A stretch of 64,000 nucleotides of DNA, taken from assembly GCF_036014115.1 (NCBI RefSeq), contig NZ_CP107913.1:2421001-2485000 (forward strand), given 5' to 3'. Position 1 is the first letter of the stretch, and the number at the start of each line of letters is the position of its first letter. Below the pieces are notes generated by a model, which saw nothing but the letters and a program-made list of their open reading frames with translations, had not been told where the DNA came from and made no database searches. This stretch comes from Streptomyces sp. NBC_00448. GTDB taxonomy: Bacteria > Actinomycetota > Actinomycetes > Streptomycetales > Streptomycetaceae. Positions 27,192 to 35,282 of this stretch are shown here, in pieces. The position numbers and the translations under genes were made by a program.

Positions 27192-27726
27192 AAGCGGTCC
27201 TTTCCCCTGGCCCGACCGGTCCTCATGGACGGCCGAAGTCACGTGCGGCAGTCCGAGGTCGCTAATTCGGAAGCGCGGTGACTGGCGGTGACTCTAGGCG
27301 CGTGACGCGACATCGGGGAGCGGTACGGCGAAGAGTGTGACTGTCTTGTTATGCCAAACGCCCTTACTTGAGCTTCCGTTGAGGTTTGCCGAGTCGTTTG
27401 GGTGCTTTGCGCAAGGTCCGCATGGTGAGAACCCGCACTTCCAGTGGGCGCGACCGGGCGGCGACGGCGGTACGCCGTCATTTCGGACCAGAACACCGCA
27501 AGGGGATTACCCGGGTGCCCGCGGGCGGCGGCGGCCCGCCCGGTCCGGGCCCGATTGGATATTGCCAGCATGTAACACAGCGTTAATAGCGGTGCTTTGA
27601 CGTTTCCGCCACTGACCGAAAATCGACGGGCCCCGCGGGACTGGTCGTCCCGCGGGGCCCGGTATTGGAGGAGGGGCGCCGGCCGCTCCGCCCGGCGAAG
27701 TCAGCACCAACGTCCGCGATAACGCA
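27192..27726. other. Gene-free region between livK and pyk
   Basis: 535 bases. It should contain the livK promoter (minus strand) and the end of pyk. Apart from the terminator at 27628-27660, I see no coding sequence, tRNA or riboswitch. The stretch at 27340-27440 is lower in G+C than its surroundings, as expected for promoter DNA, but I could not fix a -10/-35 pair with confidence. Confidence 0.5.
27628..27660 (-). terminator. pyk terminator
   Basis: A perfect 13-bp stem (27628-27640 with 27648-27660) and a seven-base loop lie 67 bases after the pyk stop. On the minus strand the sequence after the stem is GTCGATTTTC, which contains a short T-run. A good intrinsic terminator. Confidence 0.85.
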
Positions 27727-29163
27727 TTACTTCTTCGGGGAGTCGTCCTCACCGATGTGATGTACCCGGACCATGTTGGTGGTGCCGGGCATTCCGGGCG
27801 GCGAGCCGGCCGTGATCACCACGACGTCGCCCTTCTTGCAGCGGCCGATCCGCAGCAACTGCTCGTCCACCTGCTGCACCATCTCGTCGGTGGTCTGCAC
27901 CATCGGGCCGAGGAAGGTCTCCACGCCCCAGGTCAGGTTGAGTTGGGAGCGGGTGTCCTGCTCGGGGGTGAAGGCGAGCACCGGGATCGGCGAGCGGTAG
28001 CGGGACAGCCGGCGCACGGTGTCGCCGGACTGGGTGAAGGCCACCAGGTACGCGGCGCCGAGGAAGTCGCCCATCTCGGCCGCGGCGCGGGCCACGGCGC
28101 CGCCCTGGGTGCGCGGCTTGTTGCTGTCGGTGAGCGGCGGCAGGCCGGCGGCGAGGATGTCCTCCTCGGCGGCGGCCACGATCCGGGACATCACCTTCAC
28201 CGTCTCGATCGGGTACTTGCCGACGCTGGTCTCGCCGGAGAGCATCACCGCGTCGGTGCCGTCGATCACCGCGTTGGCCACGTCGCTGGCCTCGGCGCGG
28301 GTGGGGCGGGAGTTGTCGATCATCGAGTCGAGCATCTGGGTGGCGACGATGACCGGTTTCGCGTTGCGCCGGGCGAGCTTGACCGCGCGCTTCTGGACGA
28401 TCGGCACCGCCTCCAGCGGCATCTCGACGCCCAGGTCGCCACGCGCGACCATGATCCCGTCGAAGGCGTCGACGATGTCCTCGAGGTTCTCCACCGCCTG
28501 CGGCTTCTCGATCTTGGCGATCACCGGGACCCGGCGGCCCTCCTCCGCCATGATCCGCAGCACGTCGTCCATGTCGCGGCCGCTGCGCACGAAGGACAGC
28601 GCGATGACGTCGGCGCCGGTGCGCAGCGCCCAGCGCAGGTCGCGGATGTCCTTGTCGGACAGGGCCGGCACGGAGACCGCGACGCCGGGCAGGTTGAGGC
28701 CCTTGTGGTCGGAGACCATGCCGCCCTCGATCACCATGGTGTGCACGCGGGGGCCTTCGACGTCGGTCACCTCCAGGGTGACCCGGCCGTCGTCCACGAG
28801 GATGCGCTCACCGCGGGCGACATCGGCCGTCAGTCCCTTGTAGGTGGTGCCGCAGATCAGCTGGTCACCCTCGATGTCATCGACGGTGATGGTGAACTCG
28901 TCGCCGCGTTCAAGCAGTACGGGGCCTTCGGCGAAACGTCCCAGCCTGATCTTCGGACCCTGAAGGTCGGCGAGGATGCCGACGCTGCGCCCGGTCTCGT
29001 CGGCGGCCTTGCGCACGCGTCGGTAGCGGTCCTCGTGCTCGGCGTATCCGCCATGGCTCAGGTTCAGGCGGGCGACGTCCATCCCGGCCTCGACCAGTGC
29101 TTTGATCTGGTCGTAGGACTCGGTGGCGGGGCCCAGGGTGCAGACAATTTTGGCTCGGCGCAT
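27727..29163 (-). CDS. pyk: Pyruvate kinase
   Basis: 478 residues. It transfers phosphate from phosphoenolpyruvate to ADP, forming pyruvate. The N-terminal MRRAKIVCTLGPA, the catalytic Lys region PVIAKIEKPQAVENL, the MVARGDLGVE motif and VMLSGETSVGKYP are all present. Full family length. ATG at 29163; upstream frame extension to 29292 does not match the family. It is divergent from the nucleotidase gene across 314 bases. Confidence 0.97.
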   Translation of the reverse strand: MRRAKIVCTLGPATESYDQIKALVEAGMDVARLNLSHGGYAEHEDRYRRVRKAADETGRSVGILADLQGPKIRLGRFAEGPVLLERGDEFTITVDDIEGDQLICGTTYKGLTADVARGERILVDDGRVTLEVTDVEGPRVHTMVIEGGMVSDHKGLNLPGVAVSVPALSDKDIRDLRWALRTGADVIALSFVRSGRDMDDVLRIMAEEGRRVPVIAKIEKPQAVENLEDIVDAFDGIMVARGDLGVEMPLEAVPIVQKRAVKLARRNAKPVIVATQMLDSMIDNSRPTRAEASDVANAVIDGTDAVMLSGETSVGKYPIETVKVMSRIVAAAEEDILAAGLPPLTDSNKPRTQGGAVARAAAEMGDFLGAAYLVAFTQSGDTVRRLSRYRSPIPVLAFTPEQDTRSQLNLTWGVETFLGPMVQTTDEMVQQVDEQLLRIGRCKKGDVVVITAGSPPGMPGTTNMVRVHHIGEDDSPKK

Positions 29164-29477
29164 GTGTCGAGCGTATGACTTACTCGTTGGTAGGGAGCCC
29201 GGTGACGTCAACAGCCCAACGACGTTCGGATTAACGGTTGTTGACAAGTATCGAAGTGTGCAGGGGCCCGCTCCGATGAGCGCGTTTGTCACCCTCGGTG
29301 GCGGTCCGCGCGCCTTACCTGCACCGGCCGCCGTCCGATCATGGGCGGATCGTGTACGAGCGATGGTCCGTTCACCCGCCGGGGGTGTTGCAAGCGGCTT
29401 CGCGTGGTCCAGAATCTACGCGCGTTGCAGTTTCGAACCCGGCCCCACGTGCCGCTCATCCCGCAGGGAGAACCCAG
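29164..29477. other. Divergent promoter region, pyk / nucleotidase
   Basis: 314 bases separate two divergent genes. TTGACA occurs at about 29241 on the plus strand and TTGACG on the minus strand nearby, but neither has a convincing -10 at 16-19 bases. I see no coding sequence here. Confidence 0.45.
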
Positions 29478-31313
29478 ATGCCGCTCAACCGCAGGGACTT
29501 CATCAACCGATCCGCCGCGACAGGTGCGGGTGTCGCGCTCACCGGGGCGGCCGGCGCGGTGGCGGCGACCCCCGCGCAGGCGTCCGACAAGCGCCCCGGG
29601 CACGGCCACGGGCCGGGCCACCGGCCCACGACGTACAGCCTGCGCGTGCTGGGCACCACCGACGTGCACGGCCACGCCCTGAACTGGGACTACTTCACCG
29701 ACGCCGAGTACGACGACGCCGACCACAACGACGTCGGCATGGCCAAGCTCGCCACCCTGATCGAGGACGCCCGCGCCGAGAAGGGCCACGACCGCACCCT
29801 GCTGGTCGACGCCGGCGACATCATCCAGGGCACCCAGCTGTCGTACTACTACGCCCGCGTCGAGCCGATCACCGGCCCCGTCAAGGGCCCCAAGCACCCG
29901 ATGGCGCTGGCGATGAACCAGATGAAGTACGACGCCGCCGCGCTCGGCAACCACGAGTTCAACTACGGCATCCCGCTGCTGCGCGCCTTCCAGGAGCAGT
30001 GCGACTTCCCGCTGCTGGCCGCCAACGCGGTCGACGCCAAGACGCTGCGCCCGGCCTTCCCGCCCTACCTGGTCAAGGAGTTGCGGGTGAAGGGCGGCCC
30101 GAACATCAAGGTCGGCATCCTGGGCCTGACCAACCCCGGCATCGCGGTGTGGGACAAGGCCAACGTGCAGGGGCAGCTGGCTTTCCCCGGCCTGGTCGAG
30201 CAGGCGAAGATCTACGTCCCGAAGCTGCGCGCGCTCGGCTGCGACGTGGTGTTCTGCACCGACCACTCCGGCCTGGACGGCAGCACCACCTACGGCGACG
30301 CGGTGCCCTACCCGGAGAACGCGTCCTCGCTGGTCGCCGCGCAGGTGCCCGGCATCGACGCGATCCTGGTCGGCCACACCCACGTGGAGCGCCCGCAGAC
30401 GCTGGTGGTCAACGAGCAGACCGGCAAGACCGTGGTGCTGTCCGAGCCGCTGATGTGGGGCATGCGGCTGAGCGTCTTCGACATCGACCTGGAGCTGGAG
30501 CACGGCCGGTGGAAGGTCACCTCGGTGCAGGCCGGGGTGCGCAACGCCAACACCGTCGCCGAGGACCCGGTCGTCGCCAAGCTGGTGCGCGACGAGCACC
30601 AGAAGGTCGTGGCCTACGTCAACCAGGTCGTCGGCACCTGCACCGAGGCGATGTCCGCGGCGGAGTCCACCTACAAGGACACCCCGATCATCGACTTCAT
30701 CAACCAGGTGCAGTCCGACACCGTCACCGCCGCGCTGGCCGGCACCCAGTACGCCGACCTGCCGGTGCTCTCCCAGGCGTCGCCGTTCTCCCGCACCGCG
30801 TCCATCCCCGCCGGGCAGGTCTCGCTGCGCGACGTGGCGGGCCTGTACGTCTACGAGAACACCCTGGACTCGAAGATCCTCACCGGCGCCCAGGTCAAGG
30901 ACTACCTGGAGTGGTCCGCGGAGTACTTCGTGCAGACCGCGCCGGACGCCCCGGTCGACGTCACCAAGATCACCAACGCCGACAACACCCCCGACTTCAG
31001 CTACGACGTGCTCAGCGGGGTGTCGTACGACATCGACATCGCGCAGCCGGCCGGCTCCCGGATCGTGAACCTCACCCACGGCGGGGCGGCGATCGACCCG
31101 GCCGCGCAGTTCGTGCTCGCGGTGAACAACTACCGCTCCAGCGGCGGCAGCAACTACCCGCACGTGGCGACCGCGCAGTCGGTGTGGTCCAGTTCCGACG
31201 AGATCCGCAACACCATCATCGCGTGGGTGCAGGCGCGCGGCACAATCGACCCGTCGACCTTCGGCGCCGACCAGTGGCGGCTCACCCGCGCCGGAGCGCC
31301 GCTGTTCGGGTAG
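29478..31313 (+). CDS. Tat-exported bifunctional metallophosphatase / 5'-nucleotidase
   Basis: 611 residues. The N-terminus has a twin-arginine motif (NRRDFINRSA) and an Ala-rich hydrophobic stretch, so it is exported folded. The metallophosphoesterase domain carries LGTTDVHGHALNWDY, DAGDIIQGT, LGNHEFNYG and VGHTHVE. The C-terminal half is the 5'-nucleotidase substrate-binding domain. It would release phosphate from extracellular nucleotides or cyclic nucleotides for scavenging. ATG at 29478 follows GGGAG. Its last 32 bases overlap the end of the opposing hydroxylase gene. Confidence 0.9.
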   Translation: MPLNRRDFINRSAATGAGVALTGAAGAVAATPAQASDKRPGHGHGPGHRPTTYSLRVLGTTDVHGHALNWDYFTDAEYDDADHNDVGMAKLATLIEDARAEKGHDRTLLVDAGDIIQGTQLSYYYARVEPITGPVKGPKHPMALAMNQMKYDAAALGNHEFNYGIPLLRAFQEQCDFPLLAANAVDAKTLRPAFPPYLVKELRVKGGPNIKVGILGLTNPGIAVWDKANVQGQLAFPGLVEQAKIYVPKLRALGCDVVFCTDHSGLDGSTTYGDAVPYPENASSLVAAQVPGIDAILVGHTHVERPQTLVVNEQTGKTVVLSEPLMWGMRLSVFDIDLELEHGRWKVTSVQAGVRNANTVAEDPVVAKLVRDEHQKVVAYVNQVVGTCTEAMSAAESTYKDTPIIDFINQVQSDTVTAALAGTQYADLPVLSQASPFSRTASIPAGQVSLRDVAGLYVYENTLDSKILTGAQVKDYLEWSAEYFVQTAPDAPVDVTKITNADNTPDFSYDVLSGVSYDIDIAQPAGSRIVNLTHGGAAIDPAAQFVLAVNNYRSSGGSNYPHVATAQSVWSSSDEIRNTIIAWVQARGTIDPSTFGADQWRLTRAGAPLFG

Positions 31314-32718
31314 GTACGTCGCTCGCGGCGGCACCGTCGAGTCCGAAGGTGGTGAAGGCGGTCCTGGCCGGCAGGGGGTAGTGCTCCTCGCCGGTCAGCA
31401 GCGCCGTCAGGTCGTTGAGCACCAGCGCGGAACGCCAGGCCGCCAGGCCCAGGTCGGGGGCGCCGACGCCGTGCGAGTGGCGCTCGGCGTTCTGCACGTA
31501 GACCCGGCCGGAGACCGACCGGTCCAGCCGCATCCGGTAGCGGGCGTCGATCCTCGGCCGCCCCCCCTCGTCCCGCTCCATGTACGGCGCGAGCGGGTCG
31601 AGCAGGCGGTCGAGGGGGCGCTCCTCGTAGCCGGTGGCCAGCACCACGGCGCTGGTGATCAGCCGGGTGCGGGTGCCCTGGTCGGCGTGTTCCAGGTGCA
31701 GTTCGACGCTCTGGGTGCCGAGCCGGCCGGCGGTGCGCACGGCGACGCCGGGGGTGAGCACCGCGTCGGGCCAGCCGCCGTCCAGGGTGCGGCGATACAG
31801 CTCCTCGTGGATCGCGGCGATGGTGTCGGCGTCGATGCCCTTGTGCAGCTGCCACTGCCGCGGCACCAGCCGGTCGCGGACCGGCTCGGCCAGGCCGTGG
31901 AAGTAGCGGGTGTAGTCGGGGGTGAAGTGCTCCAGGCCGAGCTTGCTGTACTCCATGGGCGCGAACGCCGGGGTACGGGCCAGCCAGGTGATCCGCTCCC
32001 GGCCGGCCGGCCGGTTGCGCAGCAGGTCGAGGAAGACCTCGGCGCCGGACTGGCCGGAGCCGACCACCGTGATGTGGTCGGCGGCCAGCAGCCGGGCCCG
32101 CTCCTCCACGTAGCGCGAGGAGTGCACGACCGGCACTGTTGGCGTGTCGGCCAGCGGCCGCAGCGGCTCGGGGACGTGCGGCTGGGTGCCGATGCCGAGC
32201 ACCAGGTGGCGGGCGTAGGTGCGGGCCAGCGCCTCGGCCTCGCCGTGCGCGTCGACGTGGGTGTGGTCCACCTCGAACAGGGCGCGGGCCGGGTTCCACC
32301 GCACGCTGTCGACCTGCTGGCCGAAGTGGGTGGTGGGCAGCGACTCCGCGACCCAGCGGCAGTAGGCGTCGTACTCGGCGCGGTGCACGTGGAAGCGCTC
32401 GGCGAAGTAGAACGGGAAGAGCCGCTCGCGGCTCTTCAGCCAGTTCAGGAAGGTCCAGCGGTTGGCCGGGTCGGCGAGGGTGACCAGGTCGGCGAGGAAG
32501 GGCACCTGCAAGGTGGCGCCGTCGATCAGCAGTCCGGGGTGCCAGCGGAAGTCGGGGCACTGGTCGTAGAAGGCGGCGGTCAGACCCGGGAGGCCGTCGG
32601 CGAGCGCGGCCAGCGAGAGGTTGAACGGCCCGATGCCGATGCCGAGCAGGTCGAACGGTTCGTCCGCGGGCGCGGCGGTGTCGGGGGCGCCGTCGGTACC
32701 GGCCGGAGTGGGGTTCAT
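31282..32718 (-). CDS. Lysine/ornithine N-hydroxylase (SidA/IucD/PvdA family)
   Basis: 478 residues. The FAD motif LGIGIGPFNLSLAALA is at about residue 25, the NADPH motif ITVVGSGQSGAEVF near 210, and the LATGYEERPL motif near 370. These flavin monooxygenases hydroxylate the terminal amine of lysine, cadaverine or ornithine, the first step to hydroxamate siderophores. ATG at 32718 overlaps the decarboxylase stop (ATGA). Together they resemble DesA plus DesB of desferrioxamine synthesis, but no DesC acyltransferase or DesD synthetase follows. Substrate inferred from the partner. Confidence 0.87.
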   Translation of the reverse strand: MNPTPAGTDGAPDTAAPADEPFDLLGIGIGPFNLSLAALADGLPGLTAAFYDQCPDFRWHPGLLIDGATLQVPFLADLVTLADPANRWTFLNWLKSRERLFPFYFAERFHVHRAEYDAYCRWVAESLPTTHFGQQVDSVRWNPARALFEVDHTHVDAHGEAEALARTYARHLVLGIGTQPHVPEPLRPLADTPTVPVVHSSRYVEERARLLAADHITVVGSGQSGAEVFLDLLRNRPAGRERITWLARTPAFAPMEYSKLGLEHFTPDYTRYFHGLAEPVRDRLVPRQWQLHKGIDADTIAAIHEELYRRTLDGGWPDAVLTPGVAVRTAGRLGTQSVELHLEHADQGTRTRLITSAVVLATGYEERPLDRLLDPLAPYMERDEGGRPRIDARYRMRLDRSVSGRVYVQNAERHSHGVGAPDLGLAAWRSALVLNDLTALLTGEEHYPLPARTAFTTFGLDGAAASDVPTRTAALRRG

Positions 32719-34100
32719 CGTGCCGTGGTGCCTTCCGTGGTGAGCTTCAGCAGCGTGTCGAGGTCGTCGGAACGCAGGTGCGGGTTGAGCAGGGTGGCCT
32801 TCAGCCACAGCCGGCCGTCGGCGCGGGCCCGGCCGAGGACGGCGCGGCCCTCGTACATCAGGCGGCGGCGCAGTTCGGCGGTCTCCTCGTCGTCCGCGGC
32901 GGTCGGGCGGAACAGGACGGTGCTGATCGCGGGGGGTGCGTGCAGGGTGAGCGCGGGGTGGCGCCGGACCCGGTCGGCGAGGTCGGTGGCGAGGTCGCAG
33001 ACGGCGTCCACCAGGGCGGCGATGCCCTCGCGGCCCAGCGCGCGCAGCGAGACGGCGATCTTGAGGACGTCGGGGCGGCGGGAGGTGCGCAGGGACCGGC
33101 CTAGCAGGTCCGGCAGGCCGGCTTCGGTGTCGTCGGCGGCGTTGAGGTAGTCGGCCTGGTGGGTCAGCGGGCGCAGCGCGGTGCCGTCGGGCACGGCGAG
33201 CAGGCCGGCGGCGACCGGCTGCCAGCCGAGTTTGTGCAGGTCGAGGGTGACCGACACCGCGGACTGCAGGCCGTCGAGCTTGGCGGCCTCGCGGCTGCTG
33301 AACAGCAGCGGCCCGCCGTAGGCGGCGTCCACGTGCAGTTCGGCGCCGTGGGCTCCGGTGGCGTGGGCGATGGCGGGCAGCGGGTCGATCGCGCCGCTGT
33401 CGGTGGTGCCCGCGGTGGCCACCACCAGGGGACGGCCGGGCAGTTGGTCGAGTGCGGTGTCCACTGCCGCGGGATCGAGCACGCCGGCGGGGGTGTCCAG
33501 CACGATCGGCTGCGGCAGGCCGAGCAGCCAGGCGGAGCGCTGGACGCTGTGGTGGGCGTTGGCGCCGCACACGACCTGGACCCGGGGGCCGCCGGCGGCA
33601 CGCTCGCGGGCGAGCAGCAGCGCGAGCTGGTTGGATTCGGTGCCGCCGGTGGTCACCAGGGCGTCGGGGGCCGGCAGGTCGGGGTAGACGACGGCGGCCA
33701 GCGCGGCGGTCACCCGCGCTTCGAGGGCGCTGGCGGCCGGCGCCTGGTCCCAGGAGTCCATGGACGGGTTGAGCACGGAGGCGGCCAGGTCCGCGGCAGC
33801 GGCGACGGCCAGCGGCGGGCAGTGCAGGTGCGCGGCGCACAGCCCGTCGGCGGGGTCGGCGGCGCCCGCCGCCATCAGGTGCACCAGCGTGGCGAGTGCT
33901 TCGTGCTCGCCGGTGCCGGAGCGCGGCAGCACGTCGGGGACGGCCCGCTCGACGAGCCGGGCCACTTCCTCGGGGCCGCCGCGCGGCATCGGTCCGCCGC
34001 GGTCGCGCGCGCCCTCCGCCAGGGCGCCGCACACGGTGTCCACCAGGGGCCGCAGCGCCTCGGCGGCTCCACGTCCACCGGCAAGTCCGGGCATCGGCAT
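32715..34100 (-). CDS. PLP-dependent decarboxylase (DesA / diaminobutyrate decarboxylase-like)
   Basis: 461 residues of the group II decarboxylase fold (type I aminotransferase superfamily). TTGGTESNQLALLLAR binds the cofactor phosphate region. The PLP Lys is in TLDLHKLGWQP, with the upstream Asp in HVDAAYGG. Relatives convert lysine to cadaverine or diaminobutyrate to diaminopropane. ATG at 34100 follows GAGGAA. Translational coupling to the N-hydroxylase suggests a decarboxylate-then-hydroxylate sequence making N-hydroxycadaverine (inference). No iron-box-like TTAGGTTAGG sequence is visible upstream. Confidence 0.87.
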   Translation of the reverse strand: MPMPGLAGGRGAAEALRPLVDTVCGALAEGARDRGGPMPRGGPEEVARLVERAVPDVLPRSGTGEHEALATLVHLMAAGAADPADGLCAAHLHCPPLAVAAAADLAASVLNPSMDSWDQAPAASALEARVTAALAAVVYPDLPAPDALVTTGGTESNQLALLLARERAAGGPRVQVVCGANAHHSVQRSAWLLGLPQPIVLDTPAGVLDPAAVDTALDQLPGRPLVVATAGTTDSGAIDPLPAIAHATGAHGAELHVDAAYGGPLLFSSREAAKLDGLQSAVSVTLDLHKLGWQPVAAGLLAVPDGTALRPLTHQADYLNAADDTEAGLPDLLGRSLRTSRRPDVLKIAVSLRALGREGIAALVDAVCDLATDLADRVRRHPALTLHAPPAISTVLFRPTAADDEETAELRRRLMYEGRAVLGRARADGRLWLKATLLNPHLRSDDLDTLLKLTTEGTTAR

Positions 34101-34425
34101 GGTCGTTCCTCACTCAGCGGCGGCGCGACGCGGTGCGCGTCGGCGCCCGCCGGCGCGCACGACAAGGGGCGCCCTGCTCAACGACGATTGGCCCGAATGG
34201 GTACGTTCCGGCGGTTGTTCGGACCGCACGGGCCGCCGCCGGCGGGATGTACGGCGTGAACCCGGAATGGATGCGGTCCAGTTGTGGAGATCCCGTACAG
34301 CAAAGCCGTGGTGTTTCGGGTTCGGATGGTTCGGGTGGGGCGGTCGGATAGGTTCGTGCGGGCCGCATCGGTTCGATTGCGGCCGTTTTGCTGAGACTTT
34401 CGACCATCTGTCCGGGGGGACTTCC
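34101..34425. other. Divergent promoter region, decarboxylase / lipoprotein
   Basis: 325 bases without a gene. The ribosome site GAGGAA of the decarboxylase lies at the low end and GGGGGGA of the lipoprotein at the high end. Several GGTTCGG-like repeats occur at 34310-34375. I recognise no operator, and in particular no iron box. Confidence 0.4.
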
Positions 34426-35166
34426 GTGCGTATCAAGAAGGCTGCCGCGTCCGTGGGCGCGCTCGCGGCCTGTGCTCTGCTGCTGACGGCGTGCAACGAC
34501 GACACACCCGCGGCCGACAGCACCACGCCGCCGGCTTCCACGTCCGACACCGCGACGCCGGCCCCGGTGCCGACGACGCCGCCGCCCACCACGCCCGACG
34601 GCGACAAGCTCAAGGCGGCGCTGCCGACCGTCGCCACGCTGCCGTCGGGCTGGACGGTGGAGAAGGGCAGCGAGGCCGACAGCGCCAACGGCCTGGCCGA
34701 CCCCGACCCCGCCCGGCTGCCGACCGACACCTGCAACAACGCGCTCACCGTCGTGGAACCCGACGACCTGCTGACGGACTACCGGGCCTCGGACGCGTAC
34801 GAGACGATCCTGGACCCGATGAGCAGCTCCCAGGAAGTGGCGTTCGCCGGCTTCGAGGGGGACAACGCGGAGAAGCTGATCACGACGATCAAGACCGTGG
34901 TGAAGCGTTGCGGGACCTACGAGGCGAACACCGGCGACAGCAAGAAGGTCACGACCACCGCGACGCTGACGCCGGTGAAGGACCTGGGCGACGAGGCGTA
35001 CGCGTTGAAGGTCACCCCGAAGGGCGACTACGAGAGCAGCACCAACATCCTGGTGCGGTCCGGCAACGTGATCCTGTGCGTCGACGCGGGCTCGTCGGAG
35101 CTCACCGAGCCGGAACTGATCGCGCAGACACGGAAGTTCGCCGCGCCGATGCCGATCAAGCCCTGA
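34426..35166 (+). CDS. Putative lipoprotein, sensor-domain-like
   Basis: 246 residues. A lipoprotein signal peptide (RIKKAAASVGALAACALLL) ends in the lipobox LTAC near residue 22. A Thr/Pro/Ser linker (about 25-60) follows, then a globular domain of about 180 residues with several Cys (TCNN, KRCG, ILCV). I do not recognise a named family; it is similar in layout to streptomycete sensor-type lipoproteins. GTG at 34426 has GGGGGGA five bases upstream. It converges with pepN. Confidence 0.75.
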   Translation: MRIKKAAASVGALAACALLLTACNDDTPAADSTTPPASTSDTATPAPVPTTPPPTTPDGDKLKAALPTVATLPSGWTVEKGSEADSANGLADPDPARLPTDTCNNALTVVEPDDLLTDYRASDAYETILDPMSSSQEVAFAGFEGDNAEKLITTIKTVVKRCGTYEANTGDSKKVTTTATLTPVKDLGDEAYALKVTPKGDYESSTNILVRSGNVILCVDAGSSELTEPELIAQTRKFAAPMPIKP

Positions 35167-35184
35167 TCCGGCGGCCGTCGGGGC

Positions 35185-35212
35185 CCGGCCCGCGCTCTCG
35201 CGCGCGGGCCGG
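35185..35212. terminator. Terminator between lipoprotein gene and pepN
   Basis: An 11-bp GC stem (35185-35195 with 35202-35212) and six-base loop TCTCGC follow the lipoprotein stop by 18 bases. It lies between convergent genes, so it may act both ways. Confidence 0.7.
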
Positions 35213-35282
35213 ATCTCCCCCGGCCGCCCCGGGCTCCCCTGGGTTCTCCGGGCTCCCCGATCAGCCGGCGGTCAGCCGCCGT

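Noticed and set aside
27192..27726. Small genes in the livK-pyk gap
   Set aside because: Frames lack ribosome sites and residue patterns of proteins; the region is explained by promoter and terminator.
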